Below, in pieces: positions 43,524-51,685 of a stretch of DNA of 64,000 bases. This DNA is from Lachnospiraceae bacterium (GTDB taxonomy: Bacteria > Bacillota > Clostridia > Lachnospirales > Lachnospiraceae). The notes beneath the pieces were generated by a model that ran no database searches, was not told the DNA's origin, and saw only the letters and a list, made by a program, of their open reading frames with translations. Each line of letters opens with the position of its first letter. Position 1 is the stretch's first letter. The translations under genes and the position numbers were made by a program. The DNA is taken from the NCBI GenBank assembly GCA_015057825.1, contig SVDN01000001.1, positions 129,428 to 193,427 of the forward strand, given 5' to 3'.

Positions 43524-43913
43524 ATGAAAGCAATATTGGATTTCTTAAAAGAGGCAGGCACATTTTATTTAGCAACTGTTGACGGCGACAAGGCTCAGGT
43601 AAGACCTTTCGGTGCGGTTTGCGAATTTGAAGGTAAGATTTACTTAATCACAGCTAATCAGAAAGATGTTTACAAACAGATGAAAGCTAACCCTAACGTT
43701 GCAATCAGCGCAACTATCAAAGACAAATGGGTTCGTATCAGCGCAGTTGCAGAAGAAGATACACGTCGCGAAGCTCGTGTTGCAATGCTTGAAGCTAATC
43801 CTTCACTCGGCAGAATGTACAATGCAGACGACAACCTTATGGTAGTATTCAAACTTACAGGTAAAGCTTGCATCTGCTCATTCACAGCTGCTCCGGAAGA
43901 GCATATCATATAA
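43524..43913 (+). CDS. Pyridoxamine 5'-phosphate oxidase-like FMN-binding protein
   Basis: 129 residues of the split-barrel fold: FYLATVDGDKAQVRPFGAV and KDVYKQMKANPNVAISATIK. The family binds FMN or F420 and often reduces small molecules. AAAGGCAGGT precedes the ATG. Codon use is very regular, suggesting high expression. Confidence 0.9.
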   Translation: MKAILDFLKEAGTFYLATVDGDKAQVRPFGAVCEFEGKIYLITANQKDVYKQMKANPNVAISATIKDKWVRISAVAEEDTRREARVAMLEANPSLGRMYNADDNLMVVFKLTGKACICSFTAAPEEHII

Positions 43914-43917
43914 AAAT

Positions 43918-43942
43918 GGGCTCTTTTTTAAAGAGCCCTTTT
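43918..43942 (+). terminator. Terminator after the PNPOx-like gene
   Basis: GGGCTCTTT, loop TTT, AAAGAGCCC, then TTTT. Confidence 0.9.
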
Positions 43943-43977
43943 GAAGCGTATTTACATTTTGACTTTAAAGGTTTCAC

Positions 43978-45399
43978 TCACACTTTGTGCGGAGCTTTTA
44001 TTTTTACCGTAATTATCGAATAAACCAGTAAAGAATGCGCTGCCACCGCAAGTCCTACAGGGTAAGCTATCGTAGCGGACAATCCAAAGCCTTCCGTTGC
44101 CATAAGGATATAAGTTATGCTTACGCCTGTCATAAAGGCAGCCGGCAAGGCTGTTATAAGGCTTGCCGCCTTGCGTCCGTTTCTTACAAAATATGAAGTC
44201 GACACCCATAATGCTATCATGGCAATAGTCTGATTGCTCCAGGAAAAATAGCGCCACAAAATGTCGAAATCAACATTTGTTAAAATCCAAGAGCCTACCA
44301 ACAAAGGAACGGTAATAAGAAGTCGGTTCTTGATTTTCTTTTGATCTGACTTTGTCCATTCGGCTATAATCAGTCTTGCACTTCTAAAAGCCGTATCTGC
44401 CGAGGTTATCGGACATATTACAACACCTACAATGGCAAGAATTCCACCTACAACACCAAGCATTTTGTTGCTGATATCAAAAACAACTCCAGACTGTCCA
44501 AGTGTGCTTATGGCATTGCTTAAAGCATGTGTGCCACCATAAAAAGCCACACCCGCCGCTGCCCAAATAAGAGCAATTACAGCCTCGATAATCATGGCAC
44601 CGTAAAAAACCGGACGGCCGTCTTTTTCATTTTTTATACATTTAGCCATAATTGGCGATTGGGTGGAATGAAAGCCCGAAATTGCCCCACACGCAACGGT
44701 CACAAACATAAAAGGCCAAATCGGCAGGTTGTCCGGATGCAGGTTTTCAAGAGTAAGCTCAGGAATACTTACGCCGGGAGTAACGATTATTCCGATGGTT
44801 ACACTTACCGCCATAATAATCAAAATAACTCCAAAAACCGGATAGGCTTTACCTATAACCTTATCAATCGGCAAAAGTGTTGCCAAAAGGCAATATACGG
44901 AAATAATCAAAATCCAGAAGAAAATCCCGGGAGTGTCTCCGGTTACGGTTGACATAAGTGTTGCGGACGATTTGATAAAAACCGTGCCCACAAGAAGCAA
45001 TAACACAATTGCAAATATACGCATAATAAGTCTGACCGGTCGCCCAAAATAAATACCCGAAAGTTCCGCAATAGATGCTCCGTCATGACGCTCGGATATC
45101 ATGCCCGTTGTATAGTCATGAACAGCTCCGGCCAAAATCGACCCCATAACAATCCACAAAAAAACCACAGGTCCAAAGCATGCACCCATAAGTGCTCCGA
45201 AAATCGGTCCCGTTCCCGCAATGTTTAAAAACTGAATGAGCGTAGCTTTCCATGTCTTCATCGGAACATGATCCACACCGTCATTTAAAGCAACTGCAGG
45301 AGTTTTTCTTCCATCGGGGTTGAATACTTTTTCGGTAAATTTTCCATAGACTATAAATCCAAACAGCAATACCGCTATAGAAACAAAGAATGTAATCAT
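43978..45399 (-). CDS. cstA: Carbon starvation protein A (pyruvate/peptide transporter)
   Basis: 473 residues with about 12-14 helices, the shorter Gram-positive CstA form. Signatures: GTGPIFGALMGACFGP, SGFHSTQSPIMAKC and SADTAFRSARLIIAEW. The family imports pyruvate or peptides under starvation. GGGGGATTATATTT precedes the ATG. Confidence 0.93.
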   Translation of the reverse strand: MITFFVSIAVLLFGFIVYGKFTEKVFNPDGRKTPAVALNDGVDHVPMKTWKATLIQFLNIAGTGPIFGALMGACFGPVVFLWIVMGSILAGAVHDYTTGMISERHDGASIAELSGIYFGRPVRLIMRIFAIVLLLLVGTVFIKSSATLMSTVTGDTPGIFFWILIISVYCLLATLLPIDKVIGKAYPVFGVILIIMAVSVTIGIIVTPGVSIPELTLENLHPDNLPIWPFMFVTVACGAISGFHSTQSPIMAKCIKNEKDGRPVFYGAMIIEAVIALIWAAAGVAFYGGTHALSNAISTLGQSGVVFDISNKMLGVVGGILAIVGVVICPITSADTAFRSARLIIAEWTKSDQKKIKNRLLITVPLLVGSWILTNVDFDILWRYFSWSNQTIAMIALWVSTSYFVRNGRKAASLITALPAAFMTGVSITYILMATEGFGLSATIAYPVGLAVAAHSLLVYSIITVKIKAPHKV

Positions 45400-45463
45400 A
45401 AATATAATCCCCCTGTTAATTATTATATGCCGTAGTCATTGATAAAGCAGGTTTGAAGAATCT

Positions 45464-46093
45464 TTATTTTCCATCCGCAAAACAAGTGAATGCACTACGT
45501 TCCACTTCCGGCAAGCCGTATTTTTCTTTTGCATCGGCGATAGCTTTAATCATAAAAGCCATGTTTCTTGCAAGATTTCGCATAGTTTGCAGGCCTTCAA
45601 GATCTTTTTTCACATCATCGGCGCTAAAACCATGCACTTGGTTCCAATAAGTTGATGATGCAACAGGCATGCCACTGATTGTGAAGTATTTGTTTAATGC
45701 ATCGAAACTTGCCGTATTACCGCCGCGTCGACAACTGACCACAGCTGCGCCGACTTTCATGTGCTTGTCAAAGCTCGAGCTGTAAAAAAGCCTGTCGAGG
45801 AAAGACAACAAAGTACCGTTTGGTGATGCATAGTAAACCGGGCTGCCGATAACCAGGCCATCTGCCGCTTCGAACTTTGCAGCCGTTTCGTTAACCGCAT
45901 CTTCATCAAAAACACATTTGCCGTTTTTTGAACAATATCCACAGGCAATGCAGCCCCTTGTTTCTTCCATACCCACTTGAATAAGTTCAGTCTCAATGCC
46001 TTCGGCCTCAAAAACCTTAATCATTTCGTCCAGTGCGGTTTTTGTACAACCATTGGCATGAGGACTGCCATTAAGTAACAATACTTTCGCCAT
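45464..46093 (-). CDS. NADPH-dependent FMN reductase / iron-sulfur flavoprotein-like
   Basis: 209 residues: LLNGSPHANGCTKTAL binds FMN, followed by CIACGYCSKNGKC, which resembles a Cys cluster of iron-sulfur flavoproteins, and IGSPVYYASPNGTLLSFLDR. AGGAGG precedes the ATG. Gene order suggests an operon with the HAD and 60-residue genes. Confidence 0.9.
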   Translation of the reverse strand: MAKVLLLNGSPHANGCTKTALDEMIKVFEAEGIETELIQVGMEETRGCIACGYCSKNGKCVFDEDAVNETAAKFEAADGLVIGSPVYYASPNGTLLSFLDRLFYSSSFDKHMKVGAAVVSCRRGGNTASFDALNKYFTISGMPVASSTYWNQVHGFSADDVKKDLEGLQTMRNLARNMAFMIKAIADAKEKYGLPEVERSAFTCFADGK

Positions 46094-46104
46094 AATAAAC
46101 CTCC

Positions 46105-46287
46105 TTACGCCTCATTAATCTCATCTTCACAAGAAGCCATAGCCTGTAAAGTCATATCCAACAACTTGTCTAATTCCCATCCCAGCATTTCGGCACCGCG
46201 TTCTATAACCTCGCGCGAACAGCCGGCTGCAAAAGACTTGGCCTTGTACTTTTTCAGTAATTCAAACGCATCTGCTCTAGATATCAT
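46105..46287 (-). CDS. 60-residue helical protein, unknown
   Basis: MISRADAFELLKKYKAKSFA, then CSREVIERGAEMLGWELDKL and DMTLQAMASCEDEINEA. It resembles the helical N-terminal part of HD-type predicted hydrolases but lacks the catalytic residues. GCGGGAGGATTATT precedes the ATG, and the next gene begins 11 nt later. A broken copy lies at 46918-46968. Confidence 0.6.
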   Translation of the reverse strand: MISRADAFELLKKYKAKSFAAGCSREVIERGAEMLGWELDKLLDMTLQAMASCEDEINEA

Positions 46288-46316
46288 AATAATCCTCCCG
46301 CTTATAATTCTATTAT

Positions 46317-46913
46317 CTATTTAACATATTCACTTATTGCATCCCATCCCTTGCATCTGTGATAGCGTTTATCCGCAAGCTCGAATTCATGATTCCATGG
46401 ACGGTCGTAGACCATCACTTTTATATTCGGCAAGTGATCGAAAAAGCGAAATGCAAGCGGCGAATCCTCGACCGCTATGTCAAAATGCATTTTTAAATAG
46501 TCGTTGATTTCCAAACTGAATTCACTTTTTTCAAAAAAGTTCTCCCTACCGTATTTGTTAAGACAATACAGCTTTGCCTTCTCTAAGCCATGATTGTCCA
46601 GCCAAAGCCTTGAAGGCTCGTAGGCACTGAAAGGACGGCCTGTAATCACAGATACATTATGGCCGCTTTCCATCCAGTCATTAAGAGTATCCACAGCTCC
46701 CGGAGTTTCATCATAAGAAAGAAGCACCTCCGCTTTGTGTGCTTCCGACATCATGTATTCAAATTGTTCTTGTTTTAACGAAAATGATTGCTGTAAATCA
46801 AAGAATCTCATATTTTCGTAGGGCACTTCAATGCCGAAAAGTTTCTTTACAAAGCCCGAAAAATGTCTGGCCGTCTCGCATATGCAATCATCAAAATCTA
46901 CGTAAATGTTCAT
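46317..46913 (-). CDS. HAD-type 5'(3')-deoxyribonucleotidase-like protein
   Basis: 198 residues. IYVDFDDCICE supplies the DxD motif (residues 6 and 8), then VITGRPFSAY (motif II Thr) and IAVEDSPLAF (motif IV). The family (NT5C-like) dephosphorylates deoxynucleotides. Follows a short remnant ORF by 4 nt. Confidence 0.85.
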   Translation of the reverse strand: MNIYVDFDDCICETARHFSGFVKKLFGIEVPYENMRFFDLQQSFSLKQEQFEYMMSEAHKAEVLLSYDETPGAVDTLNDWMESGHNVSVITGRPFSAYEPSRLWLDNHGLEKAKLYCLNKYGRENFFEKSEFSLEINDYLKMHFDIAVEDSPLAFRFFDHLPNIKVMVYDRPWNHEFELADKRYHRCKGWDAISEYVK

Positions 46914-46917
46914 TGTT

Positions 46918-46968
46918 TTATGCCTTATTAATCTCGTTCTCGCATGCTACCATAGCCTGCAAAGTCAT
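46918..46968 (-). pseudogene. Internally deleted copy of the 60-residue gene
   Basis: MTLQAMVACENEINKA and stop, matching the last 16 codons of 46105-46287 (MTLQAMASCEDEINEA). The upstream sequence AATTATAAGCGGAGG matches the leader of the intact gene. The middle of the gene has been lost so the ribosome binding site now lies beside an internal ATG. Confidence 0.65.
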
Positions 46969-46977
46969 ATCCTCCGC

Positions 46978-47046
46978 TTATAATTCTATTATATATTCTA
47001 CTTCATAAGCGTCAATAAATCCAATGCTTATATGAGCTTTTTGTTG
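46978..47046 (-). pseudogene. Remnant of a third small protein, IGFIDxYxVxYxIE motif
   Basis: Open stretch ending ISIGFIDAYEVEYIIEL and stop. At 48183-48245 on the same strand the similar IGFIDVYGVKYYIEVKN is read just before the ATG of the small protein at 48102-48179. Differences between the two are mostly at single bases that keep the amino acid class, so both derive from a coding sequence. No intact copy is in the window. Confidence 0.4.
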
Positions 47047-47192
47047 ACTAATCACTCTCGTTCTTGTACAATAATCCTTGAAATTGCGATATATTAAACG
47101 CGCGAAGCAATTTCCATTCGAATTCACATCACGCCGCTTCGGCAGGAATTCAAACATTTACAATTACATACAGACACAAGGAGGAAAACGTA

Positions 47193-48074
47193 TTGAACAA
47201 TACTGTTTTTGACGACACTTTCAAAACTATTATTGAAAAGATGCCGGAGCTTGTTATTCCCATGGTTAACGAAGTTTTTGGCAAATCTTATTCTTACAAA
47301 GAAAAAATCACCAAGCTTGCTACAGAGCATAAAAGGGGCGAAGGCTCTATTTTGGCAGATTCGGTCTTTAGCATTTGCAGTTGTATTTATCATTTGGAAT
47401 GCCAAAGCTACGATGATAGCACAATGGCCTTAAGAATGGCAGAATATGACTTTAGTGTGGCAATTGATAACGCTAAGAAAGAAAACGGTCTCTATGTTAT
47501 GAGATTTCCCAAATCCGCTGTAATCTATCTAAGGCACAGCAAAACTACTCCCGATGAATTACTTGTTAATGTTATTTTTCCCGATGAATCGGAACATCTT
47601 TACACAATCCCGACCATTAAGTTACAAGATTATAAAACGGATGAAATATTTGAAAAGGACTTGCTTATGGCTTTGCCCTTCTTTATAATGAAATATGAGA
47701 AGGAGCTACAAAGTATTGCATCAAACAGCGATAAAAAAGAAGTTTTCTTAAATGAATTTCGAGAACTAATGATTTGCTTAAAAAACTCTGATATTATCAT
47801 TGATTCAGAGTCTGTATACAACGATCTTGTATCATTGATGAAATACGTAGCTGATTATGAACTTGAAAATTACTCAGATTTACAGAAAGAAGTTGATGAT
47901 ATTATGGGCGGAAAATTATTGGATTTACCATCAGATAAGTTAAGAGAACAATTTGCCGAAGGCAAATTGGCCGATCAAATCGAGGTCTATAAACGTTGTC
48001 TCGATAGAGGTATGTCCAAAGAAGAAGCCCTTGATATTTCAGGGCTTCCGGAAGATAAAATTCCAAAAGAATAA
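47193..48074 (+). CDS. Rpn-family PD-(D/E)xK nuclease (recombination-promoting nuclease/transposase-like)
   Basis: 293 residues from a TTG start; AAGGAGG is 8 nt upstream. The catalytic region reads ILADSVFSICSCIYHLECQS, giving the D..ExQ pattern, then DFSVAIDNAKKENG. The C-terminus ends GMSKEEALDISGLPEDKI, typical of Rpn/PDDEXK_2 proteins. These are host nucleases linked to recombination or phage defence. No terminal inverted repeats were seen, so it is not an insertion sequence. Confidence 0.85.
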   Translation: MNNTVFDDTFKTIIEKMPELVIPMVNEVFGKSYSYKEKITKLATEHKRGEGSILADSVFSICSCIYHLECQSYDDSTMALRMAEYDFSVAIDNAKKENGLYVMRFPKSAVIYLRHSKTTPDELLVNVIFPDESEHLYTIPTIKLQDYKTDEIFEKDLLMALPFFIMKYEKELQSIASNSDKKEVFLNEFRELMICLKNSDIIIDSESVYNDLVSLMKYVADYELENYSDLQKEVDDIMGGKLLDLPSDKLREQFAEGKLADQIEVYKRCLDRGMSKEEALDISGLPEDKIPKE

Positions 48075-48077
48075 ACC

Positions 48078-48103
48078 AAAGCGGGTAGCTTACCCGCTTT
48101 TTT
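48078..48103 (+). terminator. Terminator of the Rpn-type gene
   Basis: Perfect 10-bp stem AAAGCGGGTA / TACCCGCTTT, loop GCT, then TTTTTT. Confidence 0.92.
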
Positions 48104-48179
48104 ATGCATTTATAATCTCGTTATTCTCATCCAACTGCACCCAGTCGGCCTCGTAAATGTGTTTAACCGTGTAAGTCAT
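48102..48179 (-). CDS. 25-residue shrunken relative of the 69-residue protein
   Basis: MTYTVKHIYEADWVQLDENN then EIINA. The first 12 residues match the start of the 49288-49497 product (MSYTVKHIYEAD) and the last 13 match its end (RVMLDGNNDISKA), so about 44 internal codons are missing. AGAGGTGAAGAAC precedes the ATG, so it may still be translated. Confidence 0.55.
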   Translation of the reverse strand: MTYTVKHIYEADWVQLDENNEIINA

Positions 48180-48266
48180 GTTCTTCACCTCTATGTAGTA
48201 TTTTACCCCATAAACATCAATAAATCCAATGTTTGATATATTAAAAAAGATTATGTTAAAATATTG

Positions 48267-48362
48267 ATGAAGAATATGCTGGCGCTGCTCAAAGAAAAAG
48301 GCTTTAAAAGAGCATCGCCGGCAGTACAAGCTATAAGCATTATTTGCTACAGGAGAAACTAA
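48267..48362 (+). pseudogene. GNAT acetyltransferase fragment
   Basis: MKNMLALLKEKGFKRASPAV then QAISIICYRRN and stop. The run LKEKGFKRASxxVQ is the acetyl-CoA-binding end of GNAT enzymes, which usually continues with N..A...Y...GF. The rest of the gene is gone. Its stop is 2 nt before the methyltransferase ATG, so it may act as a translational lead-in. Confidence 0.4.
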
Positions 48363-48364
48363 TT

Positions 48365-49156
48365 ATGGAAATAACAGATAATCGGATAGATGCAGGAAAA
48401 GCCTTTGACTGGGGAAGAACCTCCGAGGAATATGCAAGATATAGGGATATCTATCCGAAAGAGTTTTATCAGAAAATCATAGACAGAGGACTTTGCATAG
48501 ATGGTCAGAATGTACTGGATCTGGGAACCGGTACAGGAGTATTGCCGCGAAATATGTACCGTTATGGTGCAAAGTGGACGGGAACGGATATATCTCCCGA
48601 GCAGATAGAACAGGCAAAGATTCTTTCGGACGGGGCCGGGATGAAGATAGATTATTTTGCCGTTCCTACGGAAGATATCGATTTTCCCAAAGAAAGCTTC
48701 GATGTTATCACTGCTTGTCAGTGTTTCTGGTATTTTGATCATGATCGTGTGATGTCGAAGCTGGCAGAGCTTCTGAAGCCAGAGGGAAAGCTTTTAATCC
48801 TCTATATGGCGTGGCTTCCGTATGAAGACAAGATTGCAGGAAAAAGTGAAGAACTCGTGCTGAAATACAGTCCGAACTGGTCAGGTGCCGGTGAAACGAA
48901 ACATCCGATATGGATTCCGGATGTGGCGTATGAGTATTTCGAGATGGAAGATCACGAGGAATATGATGTGTTGGTGCCATTCACGAAAGAATCCTGGCAT
49001 GGTCGAATGAAAGCCTGTCGTGGTGTGGGTGCATCATTGTCTGGGATGGAACTTGCAAAATGGGATGAAGAACACAGGAAGCTGCTTGATAAAATCGCAC
49101 CTGAACGATTTGATGTGCTTCATTATGCGGCTCTTGCGGTGCTGAGGAAGAAATGA
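48365..49156 (+). CDS. Class I SAM-dependent methyltransferase
   Basis: 263 residues. NVLDLGTGTGVLPRNM is the SAM-binding loop, followed by WTGTDISPEQIEQAK, FDVITACQCFWYFDH and a Ubi/COQ-type body (YMAWLPYEDKIAGKSE). ACAGGAG precedes the ATG. Codon use is richer in G/C third positions than neighbours (ctg, gcg, ccg), consistent with later acquisition. Substrate unknown. Confidence 0.9.
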   Translation: MEITDNRIDAGKAFDWGRTSEEYARYRDIYPKEFYQKIIDRGLCIDGQNVLDLGTGTGVLPRNMYRYGAKWTGTDISPEQIEQAKILSDGAGMKIDYFAVPTEDIDFPKESFDVITACQCFWYFDHDRVMSKLAELLKPEGKLLILYMAWLPYEDKIAGKSEELVLKYSPNWSGAGETKHPIWIPDVAYEYFEMEDHEEYDVLVPFTKESWHGRMKACRGVGASLSGMELAKWDEEHRKLLDKIAPERFDVLHYAALAVLRKK

Positions 49157-49179
49157 GTAGTTGAGTACGCATTTTTCTA

Positions 49180-49208
49180 TTGTTTTTATTCTTAAAATCA
49201 TATATAAT
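49180..49208 (+). promoter_or_regulatory. Promoter of a candidate small RNA
   Basis: TTGTTT (49180-49185) and TATAAT (49203-49208), spacer 17 bp. Confidence 0.5.
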
Positions 49209-49215
49209 ACTCTCA

Positions 49216-49289
49216 TAGAGATCTTAGATTTCATTGGGCTGGTCGAAAGACCCAGGTCCATCGTCGGCGGGGAAGTTCCCCGTTTTTTT
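49216..49289 (+). ncRNA. Candidate small RNA of about 74 nt
   Basis: No ORF with a ribosome binding site follows the promoter. The transcript would contain a GGTC-GAAA-GACC tetraloop hairpin (49240-49251 region) and end in CGGGG-AAGTT-CCCCG plus seven T. It could instead be only the terminator of the methyltransferase gene, 110 nt upstream. Confidence 0.4.
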
Positions 49290-49497
49290 ATGCCTTGCTA
49301 ATATCATTATTCCCGTCCAACATCACCCTATCGCCCTCATTAATGCCCTTAGCGACAAGCTCTTCGTCAGGCAGTTCCAGCCTAATTTCTGCGCCGGAAT
49401 CGTCCGTCAAAATGACAATATCCTTAGGCTTATAGCCCGCCGGCCGCTCCTCGCAACCATAGTCGGCTTCGTAAATGTGTTTAACAGTGTATGACAT
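49288..49497 (-). CDS. 69-residue soluble protein, unknown
   Basis: MSYTVKHIYEADYGCEERPA, then DIVILTDDSGAEIRLELPDE and NEGDRVMLDGNNDISKA. A small beta-rich protein with a hydrophobic-acidic alternation. GGAG lies 6 nt before the ATG; it follows the lipoprotein gene by 9 nt. A shortened copy lies at 48102-48179. Not confidently assigned to a family. Confidence 0.65.
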   Translation of the reverse strand: MSYTVKHIYEADYGCEERPAGYKPKDIVILTDDSGAEIRLELPDEELVAKGINEGDRVMLDGNNDISKA

Positions 49498-49506
49498 GTG
49501 ATGCTC

Positions 49507-50166
49507 CTATTCTTCTGCCGAACTAAAGCCAAAATGTTGGTTTTCATTGACAAATACGGTAAAAGGCAAGTTCTTGATATCTTTATCCGGATTAGGTGTA
49601 TCCAACCATGCCGACTGCACCCAAATCAACACTTCTTCATCAATCGAATCCAAAGGTTTCCCTTCCATGTAGAAGTAAAAATCCTTGCCGCCATCAAGCC
49701 CATAAGGCTCTGTGTAGACGAATCGCGTGTCATTTTTCACTTCTTCGGTTCCCGGTTCTTGTACAAACGTTATGTTAACTATGCTTGTTTTATATGTATA
49801 GTCATCGATTTTTTCCGGCTTGGCAAAATCCCCTTCAAAATCGCAGCAATAACGAACAATGTGAGCGTTATCCGTTTCAGGCGTGCCCATATCGGTATCC
49901 ATGTAACTGCCCTTAAAATGACCGTTTTCATCCACTTCGAAAGATGTTACCCATGCTCCGGCTCCGCTTGAAAATGAGAAGTCGGTTGATTTAAACTGCG
50001 CAAAGAAGGACTCTGTTTCCTCTGAATTAGTTTCCGTCGTAGCTTCGGTTTCCGCTCCTTTTGTCGGCACCGTAGCATCGTCACCTGCATTGTCAGCCGG
50101 TTTGCCCGTGCATGCCGTAAGCATTAAAGATGCGAGTAAACCCGCAATAATCATGATTTTTTTCAT
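49507..50166 (-). CDS. Lipoprotein of unknown function
   Basis: 219 residues. MKKIMIIAGLLASLMLTAC is a lipoprotein signal with Cys at 19, followed by a Thr/Glu-rich linker (KGAETEATTETNSEETES) and a globular domain (WVTSFEVDENGHFKGSYMD). Found with the small 69-residue gene. GAAAGGGAACAACAA precedes the ATG. Confidence 0.75.
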   Translation of the reverse strand: MKKIMIIAGLLASLMLTACTGKPADNAGDDATVPTKGAETEATTETNSEETESFFAQFKSTDFSFSSGAGAWVTSFEVDENGHFKGSYMDTDMGTPETDNAHIVRYCCDFEGDFAKPEKIDDYTYKTSIVNITFVQEPGTEEVKNDTRFVYTEPYGLDGGKDFYFYMEGKPLDSIDEEVLIWVQSAWLDTPNPDKDIKNLPFTVFVNENQHFGFSSAEE

Positions 50167-50212
50167 TTGTTGTTCCCTTTCTAACCCCTATACTATTTTT
50201 CTCCAAGCATTA

Positions 50213-50614
50213 TTACATCCCGCTCTCAACTTTATCAATCAATGTAACATCTGCCGGCAGCCAGTCTACGCTTCTTATATTCGCCTTGTTTACCCACTTT
50301 GCGGCTTCGTGTTCTTTTAATACAAGATGGCCTTCTACCACCTCGCACCAAAAGCAATCCATAGAGAGATGGAATGTAGGATAATCATATTCGATAGTGT
50401 CGATGTATTCTCCCACTTTGATTTCTGTTTCAAGTTCTTCCATTATCTCGCGTTTTAAAGCCTCCTGTGGCGTTTCCCCTGCTTCAACTTTTCCACCCGG
50501 GAATTCCCAGCCGCCTTTAAAATCTCCGTATCCTCTTTGTGTTGCAAATATAATTGGCTCTCCTTTTTCATTAGTCGCCTTTATAACTGCTGCCACAACT
50601 TTAACTGTTTTCAT
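50213..50614 (-). CDS. NUDIX hydrolase, MutT-like
   Basis: 133 residues. GGKVEAGETPQEALKREIME followed by EL is the full NUDIX box, and FKGGWEFPGG precedes it. The CTP-pyrophosphohydrolase/8-oxo-dGTP type cleaves damaged nucleotides. Stands alone upstream of the restriction genes. Confidence 0.92.
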   Translation of the reverse strand: MKTVKVVAAVIKATNEKGEPIIFATQRGYGDFKGGWEFPGGKVEAGETPQEALKREIMEELETEIKVGEYIDTIEYDYPTFHLSMDCFWCEVVEGHLVLKEHEAAKWVNKANIRSVDWLPADVTLIDKVESGM

Positions 50615-50641
50615 TTCTTCTCACTACCCTCAATCATCTTC

Positions 50642-51685
50642 TTAATTCAATGTTGAGTTGATGTGCTCGGCATATGCAGTTACTCTTTTTTCTAGCTTTT
50701 CTTCGTATGACTCCCATGGTTCAACCTGCGCATATACTGACGACGGAAAAGAAATAAGCTGAACATCAAATTTTAGCGAAGGCTCGACTCTCGAACTTGC
50801 ATTGTGAATTCTCATTGATATCTGCCATCCCTCATCACAAACAACTTCCACGGTATTATCAGAGCCTTTTTTTAAATCAATGTGATAAAACTGTTTTGGC
50901 ATTTTCAATAATGGAACCTTTGTAATTGCTTTGTCTGACCCAGACTCTGCATTTAAAGTCCCCATAATATTTATTGCCTCAACTCGAGTTGTTCTATTTT
51001 TATCGTCCGTAATAACTTTATAAAAGTCATTTTTGCCGAGCAAATAATGAATCAAGCGTTCCGGAATATCCTCATTGTTTTCTGATATATTTTTCAATTC
51101 CTTCATAAATGCATTTAAGATTGGTTTGTAGAATCGTTCTGCTTTATCATCAATTTCTTCCCAAAGCATCGGTTTCCCAGCCTTCTTGCTTTCATCTCGA
51201 CAATTTCTTAATTCATTAAATAATGGAACAACCTTGTTAAAATATTCTTCCGAACAAGGTACTCCTAACCATTCTTTTCCAAAATCAATTGTATCAGACA
51301 AACGGCTATGCTTTACAGCATGATGGTTGTGCTTACACGAGAATCCAATCTCCCATCCGTTTTGCTTTCTCAAGCAAATCACATCTCTTACATCGCCTTT
51401 TATTCCAGCAGAATCCGGCTGTATTGAAAGATACAAAGGTTCATTTCCATTAGCATTCCATAATTGCGGTTCAAGCCTATTAATAACTCGAACTGCAGCT
51501 TTTGCAGCCTTATCAAGAGATTCCTTCATTTCAAGATCTACACTTTTATATAAATCACGTGCTGTATCTATCTGCGCCGATCCCTCTACTTCAACGCTAC
51601 CGTATTCTATCAATGCATCATGTAATGCTACTACGCAAGCATACTCGAACGCTTTTCCGTTCTTAGTCTGTATTCCAGTCGCCAC
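50642..51685 (-). CDS. HaeIII-family type II restriction endonuclease
   Basis: 347 residues from GTG 51685, AAGGAGGT upstream. KNGKAFEYACVVALHDAL, the helix AAKAAVRVINRLEPQLWNA and LSIQPDSAGIKGDVRDVI then IGFSCKHNHHAVKHSRLS match the HaeIII family; the D..(x)..K catalytic pair is D in GDVRDV and K in CKHN. The expected site is GGCC by analogy with HaeIII, inferred and not shown. It overlaps the methyltransferase gene by 55 nt. Confidence 0.9.
   Translation of the reverse strand: MATGIQTKNGKAFEYACVVALHDALIEYGSVEVEGSAQIDTARDLYKSVDLEMKESLDKAAKAAVRVINRLEPQLWNANGNEPLYLSIQPDSAGIKGDVRDVICLRKQNGWEIGFSCKHNHHAVKHSRLSDTIDFGKEWLGVPCSEEYFNKVVPLFNELRNCRDESKKAGKPMLWEEIDDKAERFYKPILNAFMKELKNISENNEDIPERLIHYLLGKNDFYKVITDDKNRTTRVEAINIMGTLNAESGSDKAITKVPLLKMPKQFYHIDLKKGSDNTVEVVCDEGWQISMRIHNASSRVEPSLKFDVQLISFPSSVYAQVEPWESYEEKLEKRVTAYAEHINSTLN

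Noticed and set aside
47193..48074. The Rpn gene as an active transposon
   Set aside because: No inverted terminal repeats or target duplications are visible; the family acts as a nuclease in place.
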